From Gleimia sp. 6138-11-ORH1 (lineage in GTDB: Bacteria; Actinomycetota; Actinomycetes; Actinomycetales; Actinomycetaceae): a DNA stretch of 64,000 nt. Location of the stretch: assembly GCF_024814355.1 (NCBI RefSeq), contig NZ_JANUXV010000005.1, forward strand, positions 1-64,000. Direction: 5' to 3'. Positions within the stretch are counted from its first letter, which is position 1; the number at the start of each line of letters is the position of its first letter. Of the stretch, positions 8,686-18,606 are shown one piece after another. Made by a program: the position numbers and the translations under genes. Below the pieces are notes generated by a model. The model searched no databases. It was not told where the DNA came from and saw only the letters and a list, made by a program, of their open reading frames with translations.

Positions 8686-9576
8686 TTAGAATACAAGCAG
8701 TCCGCGGGAGCGGAATACTTCTCGGGCAGCTTCAGTGGCTTCTTTCGAGGGCGGCTGCACGTCCTTTAGTTGATATTCCATACCTAGTTCCGCCCATTTG
8801 TCTCTTGCCATTTGGTGGAAGGGTAGGACTTCCACGCGTTCAACGCTGGCCCATTTTGCAACTATGTCTGCTACGGCGTTTACGTTTTCGGGTGAGTCGG
8901 TTAGTCCGGGGACCAGGACGAAGCGGATCCAGATGGGTTTACCCATGTCGGAGAGGCGTTGTCCGAAGGCAATGGTGGGTTCTAGTTGCCGGCCGGTAGT
9001 TTTTTCGTAGACTTCTGGAATACCGCTTTTTACGTCTAATAGGACCAGATCAACGTTTGCCAGCAGTTCATCTGAAGCGTGGTTTCCTAAGAACCCGGAA
9101 GTGTCTATGGCGGTGTGGATGCCGCGTTCTTTAGCTGCGGCTAGTAGTTTCCCTAAGAAAGCTGGTTGCATGAGGGGTTCGCCACCAGAGAAGGTAACTC
9201 CTCCGTGGGAAGCTTTGAATACGGGTGCGTAGCGTTCGATCCGTTTAATAATTTCTTCTGCGTAGACGGCGGTACCGTCACGCATTTTCATAGTGTCGGG
9301 GTTGTGGCAGTAGAGACAGCGTAAGGGGCAGCCGGCTAAGAATGTGGTCATGCGAGTTCCGGGGCCGTCTACTGCGGTTACCAGTTCCCAAGAGTGGATT
9401 GACCCAATTTCGCCGGCGCGAACTGCCATTAGGTGTTCGTGGTGGCTGAGTTCTCCGGCGCTTTCTACTCCGGCCAGGCCGGCACCTTTTACGCGGGGAA
9501 CTTCATAATCTAAAGGATCGGGACGGTATTCTCCTGTTGACCCGTCTCCGGTGAAAGATGAGTTTTCAGAAGTCAT
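8686..9576 (-). CDS. pflA: Pyruvate formate-lyase activating enzyme
   Basis: A 296-residue radical-SAM activase that abstracts hydrogen from the PFL glycine. The CX3CX2C cluster motif is GCPLRCLYCHNPDT (about residue 80 on), followed by the GGEP motif (VTFSGGEPLMQP) and the activase core. An extra N-terminal tail of about 55 residues precedes the core compared with the 246-residue E. coli enzyme. It lies 45 nt downstream of the gene for the glycyl-radical subunit, so core, radical subunit and activase form one transcription unit. Confidence 0.94.
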   Translation of the reverse strand: MTSENSSFTGDGSTGEYRPDPLDYEVPRVKGAGLAGVESAGELSHHEHLMAVRAGEIGSIHSWELVTAVDGPGTRMTTFLAGCPLRCLYCHNPDTMKMRDGTAVYAEEIIKRIERYAPVFKASHGGVTFSGGEPLMQPAFLGKLLAAAKERGIHTAIDTSGFLGNHASDELLANVDLVLLDVKSGIPEVYEKTTGRQLEPTIAFGQRLSDMGKPIWIRFVLVPGLTDSPENVNAVADIVAKWASVERVEVLPFHQMARDKWAELGMEYQLKDVQPPSKEATEAAREVFRSRGLLVF

Positions 9577-9621
9577 TACTGTCCCGATCCTTTATTTAGA
9601 TTTTAGGTTGAAAAGTAGTTA

Positions 9622-9870
9622 TCACATACCGTCGTGGAAGGTACGGGAGATAACGTCCAGCTGCTGTTCGCGGGTGAGGCGTACGAAATTAACTGCGTAG
9701 CCGGACACGCGGACGGTTAGCTGTGGGTACTTTTCTGGGTTTTCCATGGCATCTACCAAGGTGTCCTTGTTAAGCACGTTGATGTTTGCGTGGTACAGGC
9801 CTTTTACACCACCGGTGGCAGCGCGGTTTGCCTTCATGGATGCTAGGCGGTCTTCGAATGAGGTTGCCAT
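9622..9870 (-). CDS. Separate glycyl-radical subunit of pyruvate formate-lyase (GrcA-like)
   Basis: An 82-residue protein equal to the C-terminal glycyl-radical domain of PFL. After a 20-residue basic leader ([13 protein letters not shown]...), [15 protein letters not shown] matches the PFL stretch that precedes the radical domain, then [20 protein letters not shown] holds the radical glycine (Gly57) and the end ISRTFHDGM matches the PFL terminus. The start is set at 9870 because AGGAGAAG lies just upstream; a longer open frame to 9984 has no ribosome site. In E. coli the similar GrcA/YfiD is a spare part for oxygen-cleaved PFL. Here the upstream PFL core has no radical domain at all, so this chain should be essential for activity (inference). 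Confidence 0.9.
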   Translation of the reverse strand: MATSFEDRLASMKANRAATGGVKGLYHANINVLNKDTLVDAMENPEKYPQLTVRVSGYAVNFVRLTREQQLDVISRTFHDGM

Positions 9871-9958
9871 TGTTCTTCTCCTATTTTGTGGGTGGGTGGG
9901 ATTATTTTCCGAGGGCGGTTTTCTAATCCCGTTTTGTTTGTTGGAAGGTCTGTTTGGT

Positions 9959-12058
9959 TCAGCCCTTCTTGATGAATCCAGCATCCATGATGCCGACTAG
10001 GTTTGTGATTTGTTCGTCCAGGTTGCGTCCCAGTGAAGATGGCACGATGGTGTTGGTTAGGGATATTCCGTCCAACGCATCGTTGTAGTCGAGTTTACCG
10101 ACGGAGAGCATGGAAGCTAGCATTCCATGGGTGTCGTAGCCGTTTTCTGGGTTTGCACCTGGGGCGAATGGGGTGCCTGCACGGTGTCCGGATGGGAAAG
10201 ACCCGGTTGCTTTTCCGTAAACCACGTTTGAGGTGATGGTTAGTACGGATTGGGTGGGGATTGCATCGCGGTACATCGGGATGGACTTGATCTTTGACAT
10301 GACGGTGTGAACGATGGTGGCAGCAATGTCGTCTGCTGCGTCGTCGTCGTTTCCGTATACCGGGAATTCTCCTTCGGTTACGTAGTCTACGATCAGACCG
10401 GTTTCGTCACGTACTGGAGTTACCTTCGCGTATTTAATTGCTGAGAGTGAGTCCGCTACGATTGATAGTCCGGCGATACCGCAACCCATGGTGCGGATGA
10501 TGTCGGAATCGTGGAGGGCCATTTCCATTGCTTCGTATGCGTAACGGTCGTGGCAGTAGTGAATGATGTTAAGGGCTTCTACGTAGGTGCCGACTACCCA
10601 GTCGAGCATGTCTTCGTATTTTTCCCAAACTTCGTCGAAGTCCAGTGGGCCGTCACCCTTGATTGGTTCGTATCCGTTTACTACCTGTTTGCCTGAGACT
10701 TCGTCGCGTCCACCGTTGATGGCGTACAGCAGTGCTTTGGCTGCGTTAACGCGAGCGCCGAAGAACTGCATTTGTTTACCGATCTTCATGGGGGATACGC
10801 AGCAGGCGATGGCTGCGTCGTCGCCCCATTGGCAACGGATTTGTTCGTCAGCTTCGTACTGGACTGAAGATGTTTCGATTGAGATACGTGCACAGAAACG
10901 CTTGTATCCTTCAGGTAGTTTTTCAGACCAGAAGAGAGTGATGTTGGGTTCTGGGGCGGGACCGAGGTTTACCAGGGTCTGCAGGAGACGGAAGGAGGTC
11001 TTTGTTACTAAGGAACGTCCGTCTTCACCGAAGCCACCATCTGACCAGGTTGCCCAGTAGGGGTCGCCTGAGAAGATTGCGTCGTAGTCGATGGTGCGTA
11101 AGAAGCGAATGATACGCAGTTTGATTACCAGCGCGTCGATGATTTCCTGAGCGCCTTCTTCGTTTAGGATACCGCGTTTGAAATCGCGTTCGAAGTAGAT
11201 GTCGAAGAAGCCTGAGAGACGTCCAATGGACATGGCGGCGCCGTCTTGGCTTTTCACGGAAGCTAGGTAGCCAAAGTAGGTCCACTGTACGGCTTCTTGT
11301 GCGGTGTTTGCCGGACGGGAAATGTCATAGCCGTAGCGTGCAGCCATGGACTTTAGCTTCTTTAGAGCTTTGATTTGCTCTGAGTGTTCTTCGCGGTAGC
11401 GTGCCCAGTGTTCTGAGAATGGCTGGTTGGCTACCAGGTCTTTGTCGCGTTCTTTTAGTTCGATGAGGCGGTCTACGCCGTAGAGGGCTACGCGGCGGTA
11501 GTCTCCGATGATACGACCACGGCCATATGCGTCTGGCAAGCCGGTGATGATGTGTGAGGAACGGGCAGCGCGAATGCGGGGAGTGTAGATGTCGAATACT
11601 GCGTCGTTGTGGGTTTTGCGGTATTCGGTGAAGATCTTTTTGATGTCTTCGTTTGGTTCTTTTCCGGCTTCGCGGATTGCGGTTTCAACCATACGCCAGC
11701 CACCGTTTGGCATCATGGCGCGCTTTAGTGGCACGTCAGTTTGTAGACCTACGATTACGTCGTCATCTTCTGAGATATATCCGGCAGGGAATGCGTCTAC
11801 GTCTGCTGGGGTGTCCGTGTCTACGTCGTAGACGCGCTTTTCGCGTTCTACTGAGAGGTAGTCCTTTTCCAGGGTTTGCCATACGCGCAGGGTTTTTTCA
11901 GTTGGTCCTGAGAGGAAACTTTCATCCCCTTCGTAGGGCAGGTAGTTTAATTGGATGAACTCGCGGACATCGATTTCATCAGTCCAGGCGCCGGTAGCAA
12001 ATCCCTCCCAGCATTCCTTTTCGATGTCGGTTAGTTCCCGCTTCTGATTCATGCTCAC
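9959..12058 (-). CDS. pflB: Pyruvate formate-lyase catalytic core lacking the glycyl-radical domain
   Basis: A 699-residue protein that converts pyruvate and CoA to formate and acetyl-CoA in the cytoplasm under anaerobic conditions. The active-site cysteine pair is Cys419-Cys420 in [12 protein letters not shown], in register with Cys418/419 of the E. coli enzyme (about 760 residues). The chain stops after [14 protein letters not shown], where full-length PFL continues for about 60 residues into the RVSGYAV radical domain. That domain is encoded 88 nt downstream as its own gene in a different frame. Both pieces keep conserved sequence up to the break, so this is a clean split and not a decayed gene. 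The ATG start has GGAG upstream. Confidence 0.93.
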   Translation of the reverse strand: MSMNQKRELTDIEKECWEGFATGAWTDEIDVREFIQLNYLPYEGDESFLSGPTEKTLRVWQTLEKDYLSVEREKRVYDVDTDTPADVDAFPAGYISEDDDVIVGLQTDVPLKRAMMPNGGWRMVETAIREAGKEPNEDIKKIFTEYRKTHNDAVFDIYTPRIRAARSSHIITGLPDAYGRGRIIGDYRRVALYGVDRLIELKERDKDLVANQPFSEHWARYREEHSEQIKALKKLKSMAARYGYDISRPANTAQEAVQWTYFGYLASVKSQDGAAMSIGRLSGFFDIYFERDFKRGILNEEGAQEIIDALVIKLRIIRFLRTIDYDAIFSGDPYWATWSDGGFGEDGRSLVTKTSFRLLQTLVNLGPAPEPNITLFWSEKLPEGYKRFCARISIETSSVQYEADEQIRCQWGDDAAIACCVSPMKIGKQMQFFGARVNAAKALLYAINGGRDEVSGKQVVNGYEPIKGDGPLDFDEVWEKYEDMLDWVVGTYVEALNIIHYCHDRYAYEAMEMALHDSDIIRTMGCGIAGLSIVADSLSAIKYAKVTPVRDETGLIVDYVTEGEFPVYGNDDDAADDIAATIVHTVMSKIKSIPMYRDAIPTQSVLTITSNVVYGKATGSFPSGHRAGTPFAPGANPENGYDTHGMLASMLSVGKLDYNDALDGISLTNTIVPSSLGRNLDEQITNLVGIMDAGFIKKG

Positions 12059-12102
12059 GTATATCTCCTTTGGGTCTACGTTAGGATTACCCTATATCTT
12101 GA

Positions 12103-12131
12103 ATTTTACGCTCTTACCTGTTTTTACCCAA
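12103..12131 (-). promoter_or_regulatory. Promoter of the PFL operon
   Basis: The minus strand reads TTGGGT (12131-12126), a 17-nt spacer, then TAAAAT (12108-12103), about 45 nt upstream of the PFL core start codon. Confidence 0.55.
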
Positions 12132-12146
12132 CGTGATTACAAGATT

Positions 12147-12161
12147 TGTGCGTATATCACA
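12147..12161. promoter_or_regulatory. Possible Crp/Fnr-type operator upstream of PFL
   Basis: The inverted repeat TGTGCGTATATCACA lies 15 nt upstream of the PFL -35 element. The half-sites resemble TGTGA/TCACA of Crp/Fnr-family (including GlxR) sites, but the spacing is one base shorter than the classical 16-bp form, so the call is tentative. Confidence 0.3.
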
Positions 12162-12163
12162 CT

Positions 12164-13075
12164 TCATTCTGCGGGTAGTTTTAGGTGTCGAATTAAGGCT
12201 TCTAAAACGGCTCCGGCGCCGTCATGTTCTACTGGCCCGGTGACCGCTTTTGCACTTTCTATTACATCCCGAGGAGCTCCGCCCATGGCTACTGAATAGT
12301 GCGCCCACTGCAGCATGGGAATGTCGTTCCTTCCGTCTCCAACTGAGATGGTCCCTAAGTGAGAAACGCCCAGTTTTTCACGCATTTCTTCTAATCTGCT
12401 GGCTTTGGTAACACCTTTTTTCATGATGTCCATCCAGGCTGTCCAGCCCATACAATGCTGGTAGTTTGACAGGTCAAGTTGCTTGATTTTTTGTTTAAAT
12501 TCCTTACGGGTGAGGTGGGGCATGCGGACAATAATTTTTGTTACGAGGGCGTCGCGCAGCACCTCTGGGGGAGCGGATTCCCACTCTCCGAAGATTTCAT
12601 CTTCCGGAAACCCCTCCAAGACCAAAGTCCTATAGTTTTTTCCTTCGGTGGCTATCGTCGCCTCTGGAACATTCTTTAAAACCTGGTCAATTATTTCACT
12701 GCCTTCAAACAAGGTTGCTTCAACAACTCTAATTTCTCCGTCTTCTACCTCTAAAAGAAGAGCCCCATTTGAGGCCACTATCCAGCCGGTAGCTAATCCC
12801 AATTCGTCAAGAATGTTTCTAGTTCCCGCTATTCCACGTCCTGTGGCAATAAGCAGTTTTACCCCCGCTTCAGAAAGTATCTTCATCCGAGACTTCACTG
12901 CTGCCGTCACGCCCTCTTTAGTTAAAAGAGTGCCATCAACATCCAAAGCAACCAGCAATTCCGAAGCAGTAGTGGGAAGATCCGGCGGAAGAGTTACCAA
13001 AAGCCCCTCCACTTGCGTCTCAAAAGGAACATAGGGAAGTGACGAAGGTGGAGGGGTTAGGAAAGTTCTTTTCAC
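12164..13075 (-). CDS. HAD-superfamily Cof-type phosphatase
   Basis: A 303-residue HAD hydrolase with a C2 (Cof-like) cap. Motif I is ALDVDGTLL (about residue 45), motif III the lysine in [14 protein letters not shown], motif [14 protein letters not shown]. Such enzymes dephosphorylate small metabolites such as sugar phosphates or flavin/pyridoxal cofactors; the substrate cannot be assigned. It overlaps serS by 4 nt (ATGA), so the two are translationally coupled. About 40 residues precede the catalytic core. Confidence 0.88.
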   Translation of the reverse strand: MKRTFLTPPPSSLPYVPFETQVEGLLVTLPPDLPTTASELLVALDVDGTLLTKEGVTAAVKSRMKILSEAGVKLLIATGRGIAGTRNILDELGLATGWIVASNGALLLEVEDGEIRVVEATLFEGSEIIDQVLKNVPEATIATEGKNYRTLVLEGFPEDEIFGEWESAPPEVLRDALVTKIIVRMPHLTRKEFKQKIKQLDLSNYQHCMGWTAWMDIMKKGVTKASRLEEMREKLGVSHLGTISVGDGRNDIPMLQWAHYSVAMGGAPRDVIESAKAVTGPVEHDGAGAVLEALIRHLKLPAE

Positions 13076-14334
13076 GCAGTTGGCTCCAGTTTTTCAACGC
13101 CACCCAGGTAGGGGCGCAAAGCTACTGGAACATAGATAGAACCGTCCGCATTTTGATGATTTTCTAAGAAGGCTACCAGCCAGCGGGTTGTTGCCAACGT
13201 GCCATTTAGGGTAGCAACAATCCGTGTGCCCTCCGCGGTGCGTTCGCGAATATTTAAGCGACGCGCCTGGAAAGTGGTGCAGTTAGAAGTGGAGGTAACT
13301 TCCATCCACCGATTTTGTGTGGGTAACCATGCTTCACAATCGAACTTTCGCGCTGCGGAAGTCCCCAAATCGCCGGCAGCAGTGTCAATAACTCGGTAAG
13401 GTAGTTCCATTTTTTGAAGCATTTCTTCTTCCCAAGCTAAGAAACGAGCGTGTTCTGCTTCCGCTTCTTCAACCGGGCAGAAACTAAACATCTCTACCTT
13501 ATTAAACTGGTGTACGCGAATAATCCCACGGGTATCTTTTCCAGCTGAACCAGCTTCACGCCGGTAACAGGTAGACCAACCTAAGTAGCGTTGCGCAGTT
13601 CCGTTTAACTCCAAAATTTCATCTTTGTGATAGCCCGCCAACGCAACTTCAGAAGTTCCAGTTAAATAGAGGTCATCTGCGGGAAGATAGTAGATTTCAT
13701 CCGAATGTTCATTTAAGAACCCGGTTCCCCCCATAATCTCTGGGGTCACTAAAGTGGGAGTAGTTAAAGGCGTGAAACCGTACTTTAACCCCTGATCTAA
13801 CGCCATGGTCAGTAGTGCCAGTTCTAAACGAGCGCCAATCCCAGTTAGGTAGTAAAAACGCGATCCTGATACTTTTGCGCCGCGCTTCATGTCGATTGCT
13901 TGGAGGCCTTCCGCTAATGCCAGGTGGTCGGCTGGTTCAAAGTCAAACTCACGGACAGTTCCTTCTTCGCGTAAGACAACGTAGTCTTCTTCAGTTCCTA
14001 CCGGCACGCCAGGCACAATGACGTTAGGAATTTTCCGAATCAGCTCTTCCGCTTTTTGATTTGCTTCGTCAGCGCGCGCTTCCAGTTCTTTAACTTCTTT
14101 AGCAAGCTCCTGGGCCTGTGCTAAAACCGCTTGCCTTTCAGCGGGGGCAGCTTTCCCAATGGAACGGGAAATTTCTTTTTGCTCTGCTCGCTTAAGTTCA
14201 AATTCTCTCAGCGTCTCACGGCGCAGCTCATCTGCAGCAAGAATTTGATCCACCAACGCAGGGTCTGCTCCACGAGCGATTTGCGATTGGCGGGCTGGTT
14301 CTGGGTTTTCGCGAAGTGCCTTAATGTCAATCAT
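13072..14334 (-). CDS. serS: Seryl-tRNA synthetase
   Basis: A 420-residue class II synthetase that charges tRNA-Ser. The N-terminal coiled-coil arm spans about residues 30-105 (long E/K/A helices); class II motif 2 is in [11 protein letters not shown] and motif 3 in [17 protein letters not shown]. The serine pocket sequence [12 protein letters not shown] is present. Length is normal. The mRNA appears leaderless (TAATCT ends 6 nt before the ATG), so no T-box leader exists. Confidence 0.97.
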   Translation of the reverse strand: MIDIKALRENPEPARQSQIARGADPALVDQILAADELRRETLREFELKRAEQKEISRSIGKAAPAERQAVLAQAQELAKEVKELEARADEANQKAEELIRKIPNVIVPGVPVGTEEDYVVLREEGTVREFDFEPADHLALAEGLQAIDMKRGAKVSGSRFYYLTGIGARLELALLTMALDQGLKYGFTPLTTPTLVTPEIMGGTGFLNEHSDEIYYLPADDLYLTGTSEVALAGYHKDEILELNGTAQRYLGWSTCYRREAGSAGKDTRGIIRVHQFNKVEMFSFCPVEEAEAEHARFLAWEEEMLQKMELPYRVIDTAAGDLGTSAARKFDCEAWLPTQNRWMEVTSTSNCTTFQARRLNIRERTAEGTRIVATLNGTLATTRWLVAFLENHQNADGSIYVPVALRPYLGGVEKLEPTA

Positions 14335-14340
14335 GTTTAT

Positions 14341-14346
14341 AGATTA
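14341..14346 (-). promoter_or_regulatory. Leaderless -10 element of serS
   Basis: On the minus strand TAATCT is followed by 6 nt and the serS ATG, placing the transcript start at or next to the start codon. Confidence 0.6.
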
Positions 14347-14413
14347 CATCTTCTAACTAATTTTTAATAACATTGCTATCCTTAATTTGAGCAAAGACGT
14401 GAAGGAGAAGACC

Positions 14414-15682
14414 ATGAGCGATACACATCCGGAAGAAACTCCGCAGCCTAGTGGCTGGACGATGGGAGAAAGCTCCGCTGATAGCTCAAACTTAACAAAT
14501 TCTCCTCAGGCTGGATACGGACAGCCCACCTCTGCACAACCAGGGTCTCAGCCAGGTTATGGGCAAACAGCCCCCACCCCAAGTGGTTACGCACCCGCGG
14601 ATTTAACACAACCTGGATACGGGTATCCCACTACCTCACAACCTGGATACGGGTATTCCACTACCGCACAACCTGGATACGGTTATCCAAATGGTTACGG
14701 CTCCGAGGGTAATACGCAAGCAACAGTCCGCCCAGGTAACTTCACGTGGGCACAAGCAAAACCAGGAATTATTCCAATTCGCCCGCTGCAATTAGGCGAC
14801 CTCTTTTCAGGGGCCCTTTCACTACTGCGCTACAACCCTAAGCCCACCTTAGGAATCCCCGGGCTAATCATCGTTATTGGTATAATTTTCAGCACCTTCT
14901 TTTTCATAGTCTCAGGTGTGCCCCTGGTGCAATCACTCGATGAAAATAGCCCCAACTTAGCTGCAAGCTCAATTTTGGGAATTAATTTATTTCCAATTTT
15001 GCTCGCCACCTCTCTTTCTTCCGGACCACTCTCGATTGTCACAATTGAGGCAGTTAAAGGCAGGAAAATTTCCATCAGTGAAACCTGGGCTGCGTTTAAA
15101 CCCAATTTATGGAAATATCTTGGAGTTTCCCTTTTGACATCACTGATCGTGTCTTTAACCACCGGCGTGGTTATAGGCATCAGCTCAGTGGCTCTACTGG
15201 CTATCTTCATAAATTCCGCTACAAGTTCCGATATTTTAACTGCAATAATTTTCTCTATATTCGCTTTCTTACTAATCGCGCTTTTCTCTTACGGTTTATA
15301 CATGAAGTTCGTTTTCGCACAACCAATTTCTGTAACTACTAATTTGGGTGTGCTTAGCAGCATAAAACGCGCCTGGAAGCTATCTAACAAAGGTTTCTTA
15401 CGTCTAGTAGCTCTGGGACTGATCTTCATGTTTGCGCTTAATATCGGGCTTTCCTTGCTCCTTGGTCCCTTCAGTGTAATTTTCTCTATACCTTTATTCC
15501 TAGTGAATAATCCAGCATTTGCCGCCGGAGCACTGGCTTTTATCCCCCTCATCTTCAACGCAATCACTACTTTCATAACCGTCCCTCTTTACACCAGTTT
15601 CCACACGCTTTTATACGTTGATCAGCGCATCCGGTTAGAAGGCTACGATATTGAGCTTCTAACCTCAGGGGAATTAAAATAA
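14414..15682 (+). CDS. Membrane protein with GPDPase-type membrane domain and YG-rich tail
   Basis: A 422-residue protein. Residues about 1-115 are low-complexity, with repeats of QPGYGYPTTS type, and probably disordered in the cytoplasm. The rest has six hydrophobic segments resembling the membrane domain of glycerophosphoryl diester phosphodiesterases, without the catalytic domain. The start at 14414 is chosen for its GGAG ribosome site; an upstream ATG at 14387 lacks one. First gene of the DUF4129-DUF4350-MoxR-DUF58-RDD operon; in actinobacteria these travel together and are thought to act in envelope assembly, though no reaction is established. Confidence 0.8.
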   Translation: MSDTHPEETPQPSGWTMGESSADSSNLTNSPQAGYGQPTSAQPGSQPGYGQTAPTPSGYAPADLTQPGYGYPTTSQPGYGYSTTAQPGYGYPNGYGSEGNTQATVRPGNFTWAQAKPGIIPIRPLQLGDLFSGALSLLRYNPKPTLGIPGLIIVIGIIFSTFFFIVSGVPLVQSLDENSPNLAASSILGINLFPILLATSLSSGPLSIVTIEAVKGRKISISETWAAFKPNLWKYLGVSLLTSLIVSLTTGVVIGISSVALLAIFINSATSSDILTAIIFSIFAFLLIALFSYGLYMKFVFAQPISVTTNLGVLSSIKRAWKLSNKGFLRLVALGLIFMFALNIGLSLLLGPFSVIFSIPLFLVNNPAFAAGALAFIPLIFNAITTFITVPLYTSFHTLLYVDQRIRLEGYDIELLTSGELK

Positions 15683-15693
15683 GGTAAAATCCG

Positions 15694-16392
15694 ATGCTCC
15701 CTTTATTCACTATGCTGTCCACTATTGAAGACTACAGCCCAGATCCAGACAAGCTCCAAAAAGAACTAGTAGACGAAGCTACCCGTTGGGAATACCTATC
15801 AAAAAGAAACTGGATTGAGGAAATACTAGACATAATTTTTTCTCCTCTACGGCACTTAACAAATACTGCCGCCAGTACCACCAGTATTATACTTACGATT
15901 TTTTTCGTCACCGTTCTTTTAACCCTAATCACGTGGATTGCGTACACCTGGCGCCCTCGGAAAAAAGAAATTGTCGAAGAACAAGAAGAGCAGCTAATCG
16001 ACCCCCGGATTCCTCCCGAAAAATACCACCAGTGGGCTTTGCAACTGAGAGAAACCAACCCGGACGAAGCTGTGAAGAATGCTTTCCGTTGTGCAGTAGC
16101 CACTTTGGACCGCGCGGAAATTATTGTAGTTACTCCCGGACGCACAGCTGGAGAAGTTGCCCTGCTAATGCGGAAAAACTACCCGGACTTAACTCAAACT
16201 ATTAACGCATCTGCCCTGGCTTTCAACACGGCTGCCTACTCCACCTTGCCCGCTCCCAGAGTAGATGTAAATGCGGTAAATACTGTGCTGATTTTAGCTG
16301 ATGCGCTCAGAACCCGAATCGAAGCAAATGCCACCGCAGCAAATATCATACCCCCAGAAATACCTAGCCCCCAGTGGGAGGTGAACCTGTAA
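15694..16392 (+). CDS. DUF4129 domain membrane protein
   Basis: A 232-residue protein with one membrane segment (about residues 52-80: SIILTIFFVTVLLTLITWIAYTW) and a C-terminal DUF4129-type domain (about 120-215, ending RTAGEVALLMRKNYPDLTQTIN...). DUF4129 domains resemble transglutaminase-associated helical modules and are standard members of MoxR/DUF58 operons. It is 11 nt after the preceding gene and its stop overlaps the next start (TAATG). A second in-frame ATG at 15712 is possible. Confidence 0.8.
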   Translation: MLPLFTMLSTIEDYSPDPDKLQKELVDEATRWEYLSKRNWIEEILDIIFSPLRHLTNTAASTTSIILTIFFVTVLLTLITWIAYTWRPRKKEIVEEQEEQLIDPRIPPEKYHQWALQLRETNPDEAVKNAFRCAVATLDRAEIIVVTPGRTAGEVALLMRKNYPDLTQTINASALAFNTAAYSTLPAPRVDVNAVNTVLILADALRTRIEANATAANIIPPEIPSPQWEVNL

Positions 16393-17615
16393 TGAGCGAG
16401 CCTAGTTTAGCAACCCCCGTTTCCAAAAGCATTAAAGAACACCTTAAATCTTGGCGCACCTGGGCAACGGTAATGATTGTTTTCATGACCCTCACCATCT
16501 TGCATGTGGTAACCAGCCAAACCCCGGAAGCCCAGCTCTCCCCCTATTCCGCCGCTCCCTCCGGAACCAAAGCTTTCTTTAAAATCCTCAGTAAAAATGC
16601 TGAAAGCGTCGAATATTACACGGATGCTTACGCTGCTCCCGAAGCAGATGAAGATACCACCGTCGTAATCATAAATAGTACCCATACAAGCCCTTACGAC
16701 ATAGCAAAAATCTTCGAAAAGTCTTCTCAGGCTCGGCGGATTGTCTTAATCGGTATCTCAGATACTGCATTAGAAGAGGTGGGCATAGTAGTAAAACTAT
16801 CCAGACCCAATTTCGATCAGCACGAAACGCTACAAAAAGGAATCTGCCCCGTTGATATTTTCGGCCAAATTGATGAAGTAAGCTCCACCCAACGCGTTTA
16901 CGATTCTAGTTTCCATCGCCCACCCTATCAGTGCTTCCTCAAATACGGGCAGTCACCGATTGCAATCTGGCCAGCAAATACAACCACGCACTATGATCAG
17001 AAAACTATCTCCCACCCGCAGATTGTTGGTTTTGCTGACGGCACATGGTTCACCAACCGGAAAACTATCGATCATCAAAATGGGGCTTTAGGGATCACCG
17101 TAATAAACCGTACTCCAAAAATTCAGGTCTACTATCACAGTTATAATACGTATACTGACCCAGGTTCTGAGGGGAATAGAAACCCCGACGAAACCTTGCA
17201 GGAGTTCTTCCCCCTCTGGGTAGCCCCGGTTGGTTACCTGCTGATTTCTGCTATGCTCTTCGTCATCGTTGCACGTCGTAGAAGATTCGGAAGATTAGCT
17301 TATGAAAAACTCCCCGTCACTGTTAAGTCTTCGGAAACTATCCAATCTCTGGGGCGTTTATACGCGCAAAATCAATCAAACAAGCATACCGCTCACCTAC
17401 TCCAAACCGATGCTGTTCGGCGGTTACGGAGAGTGCTTTACCTGAACTCACAAAATACGGACGCTGACTTAGTACACGTAATTTCAGTTCGCACCAATAG
17501 AACTCCCGCAGAAATTAATCAACTTCTGTTCCAGCCTTTCAACGGTTCAGCTAACGAACTTGTAATATTCAATAAACAACTCGATGCCCTTATCCAGGAG
17601 GTCACAAATGTCTGA
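16392..17615 (+). CDS. DUF4350 domain membrane protein
   Basis: A 407-residue protein with an N-terminal membrane segment (about residues 18-40), an extracytoplasmic DUF4350 domain starting at SPYSAAPSGTKAFFKIL, a second membrane segment (about 280-300, WVAPVGYLLISAMLFVIVA) and a cytoplasmic helical tail. The start is the ATG at 16392, with GGGAGGTG 8 nt upstream, overlapping the preceding stop. The standard partner of the following MoxR ATPase; molecular role unknown. Confidence 0.85.
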   Translation: MSEPSLATPVSKSIKEHLKSWRTWATVMIVFMTLTILHVVTSQTPEAQLSPYSAAPSGTKAFFKILSKNAESVEYYTDAYAAPEADEDTTVVIINSTHTSPYDIAKIFEKSSQARRIVLIGISDTALEEVGIVVKLSRPNFDQHETLQKGICPVDIFGQIDEVSSTQRVYDSSFHRPPYQCFLKYGQSPIAIWPANTTTHYDQKTISHPQIVGFADGTWFTNRKTIDHQNGALGITVINRTPKIQVYYHSYNTYTDPGSEGNRNPDETLQEFFPLWVAPVGYLLISAMLFVIVARRRRFGRLAYEKLPVTVKSSETIQSLGRLYAQNQSNKHTAHLLQTDAVRRLRRVLYLNSQNTDADLVHVISVRTNRTPAEINQLLFQPFNGSANELVIFNKQLDALIQEVTNV

Positions 17616-18606
17616 TACGCCAACCACCCCAGCTGCTCCCCTGCCAGCTGACGCTTCCACACAAGCTCGTGACGCTCTGCTTCGAGTACAAGCGGAAGTT
17701 TCTAAAGCAGTAGTTGGGCAAAATGTGGCTGTAACCGGTCTGATAATTGGTCTACTCTCCCAAGGGCATGTCCTTTTAGAAGGCGTTCCCGGCACTGCGA
17801 AAACCCTGCTTATCAGAGCCCTCTCTAAAGCCCTCTCAATAGAATCTAAACGTGTTCAGTTCACCCCAGACTTAATGCCGGGGGACGTAACCGGTTCACT
17901 AATGTACGACCGGGCGGAAGCCGAATTTAAATTCCGTCCCGGCCCGGTATTTACCAACCTCCTGTTAGCTGACGAAATTAACCGTACCCCTCCTAAGACT
18001 CAAGCGTCTTTGTTAGAAGCCATGGCTGAACGTCAAGTTACTGTAGATGGCCAGGCAATGCGACTGCCCTCCCCCTTCATGGTTGCTGCCACACAAAACC
18101 CGATTGAACAAGAGGGAACTTACCCGCTTCCTGAAGCCCAGTTAGACCGTTTCTTACTGAAGTTAAAACTGGATCTTCCTGCACGTAATGAAGAAATTGA
18201 GATTGTTAATCGTCACGCCGCCGGATTTGATGCTTCCAACCTTGATGCGGCCGGTCTACGTCCAGTTGCATCTGCAGCGGATATTGAAGCGGGCATTGCC
18301 GCTGTGAAGCAGGTTTCTATCAGCCCTGAAGTTTCCGGTTATATTGTTGATATTGCCCGAGCCACCCGAGTGTCCCCTTCCCTTTCCTATGGAATGTCCC
18401 CTCGTGCTGCGGTGGCTTTGCTGGCAACTTCTCGCGCTTGGGCTTGGCTTTCTGGCCGTGACTTTGTCACCCCAGATGACGTGAAAATGCTGGCTAAACC
18501 AACTATTGCGCACCGTTTAGCACTACGCCCAGAAGCAGAACTAGAAGGTGTGAATATTGAAAACGTACTTAGCTCTGCATTGGATTCAGTACCGGTACCG
18601 CGATGA
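17608..18606 (+). CDS. MoxR-family AAA+ ATPase
   Basis: A 332-residue AAA+ ATPase. Walker A is GVPGTAKT, Walker B LLADEINR, sensor 1 ATQNPIEQEGTYPLPEAQLDRF. MoxR proteins act as chaperones that mature or insert partners, often a DUF58/VWA protein; the DUF58 gene follows with a 4-nt overlap. The start at 17608 is set by AGGAGG and lies inside the end of the DUF4350 gene. Confidence 0.94.
   Translation: MSDTPTTPAAPLPADASTQARDALLRVQAEVSKAVVGQNVAVTGLIIGLLSQGHVLLEGVPGTAKTLLIRALSKALSIESKRVQFTPDLMPGDVTGSLMYDRAEAEFKFRPGPVFTNLLLADEINRTPPKTQASLLEAMAERQVTVDGQAMRLPSPFMVAATQNPIEQEGTYPLPEAQLDRFLLKLKLDLPARNEEIEIVNRHAAGFDASNLDAAGLRPVASAADIEAGIAAVKQVSISPEVSGYIVDIARATRVSPSLSYGMSPRAAVALLATSRAWAWLSGRDFVTPDDVKMLAKPTIAHRLALRPEAELEGVNIENVLSSALDSVPVPR

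Noticed and set aside
9871-9961. Split PFL as a sequencing frameshift
   Set aside because: The junction holds stop codons, a ribosome site and a new leader peptide; a single indel would not restore a full-length PFL.
9871-9984. N-terminal extension of the glycyl-radical subunit up to an ATG at 9984
   Set aside because: It would overlap the PFL core end, is low-complexity, and lacks a ribosome site, while ATG 9870 has AGGAGAA.
10587-11060. 157-codon frame antisense to the PFL core
   Set aside because: Shadow of a strongly conserved gene on the other strand.
13072-14413. T-box riboswitch upstream of serS
   Set aside because: The -10 element is 6 nt from the start codon, leaving no leader.
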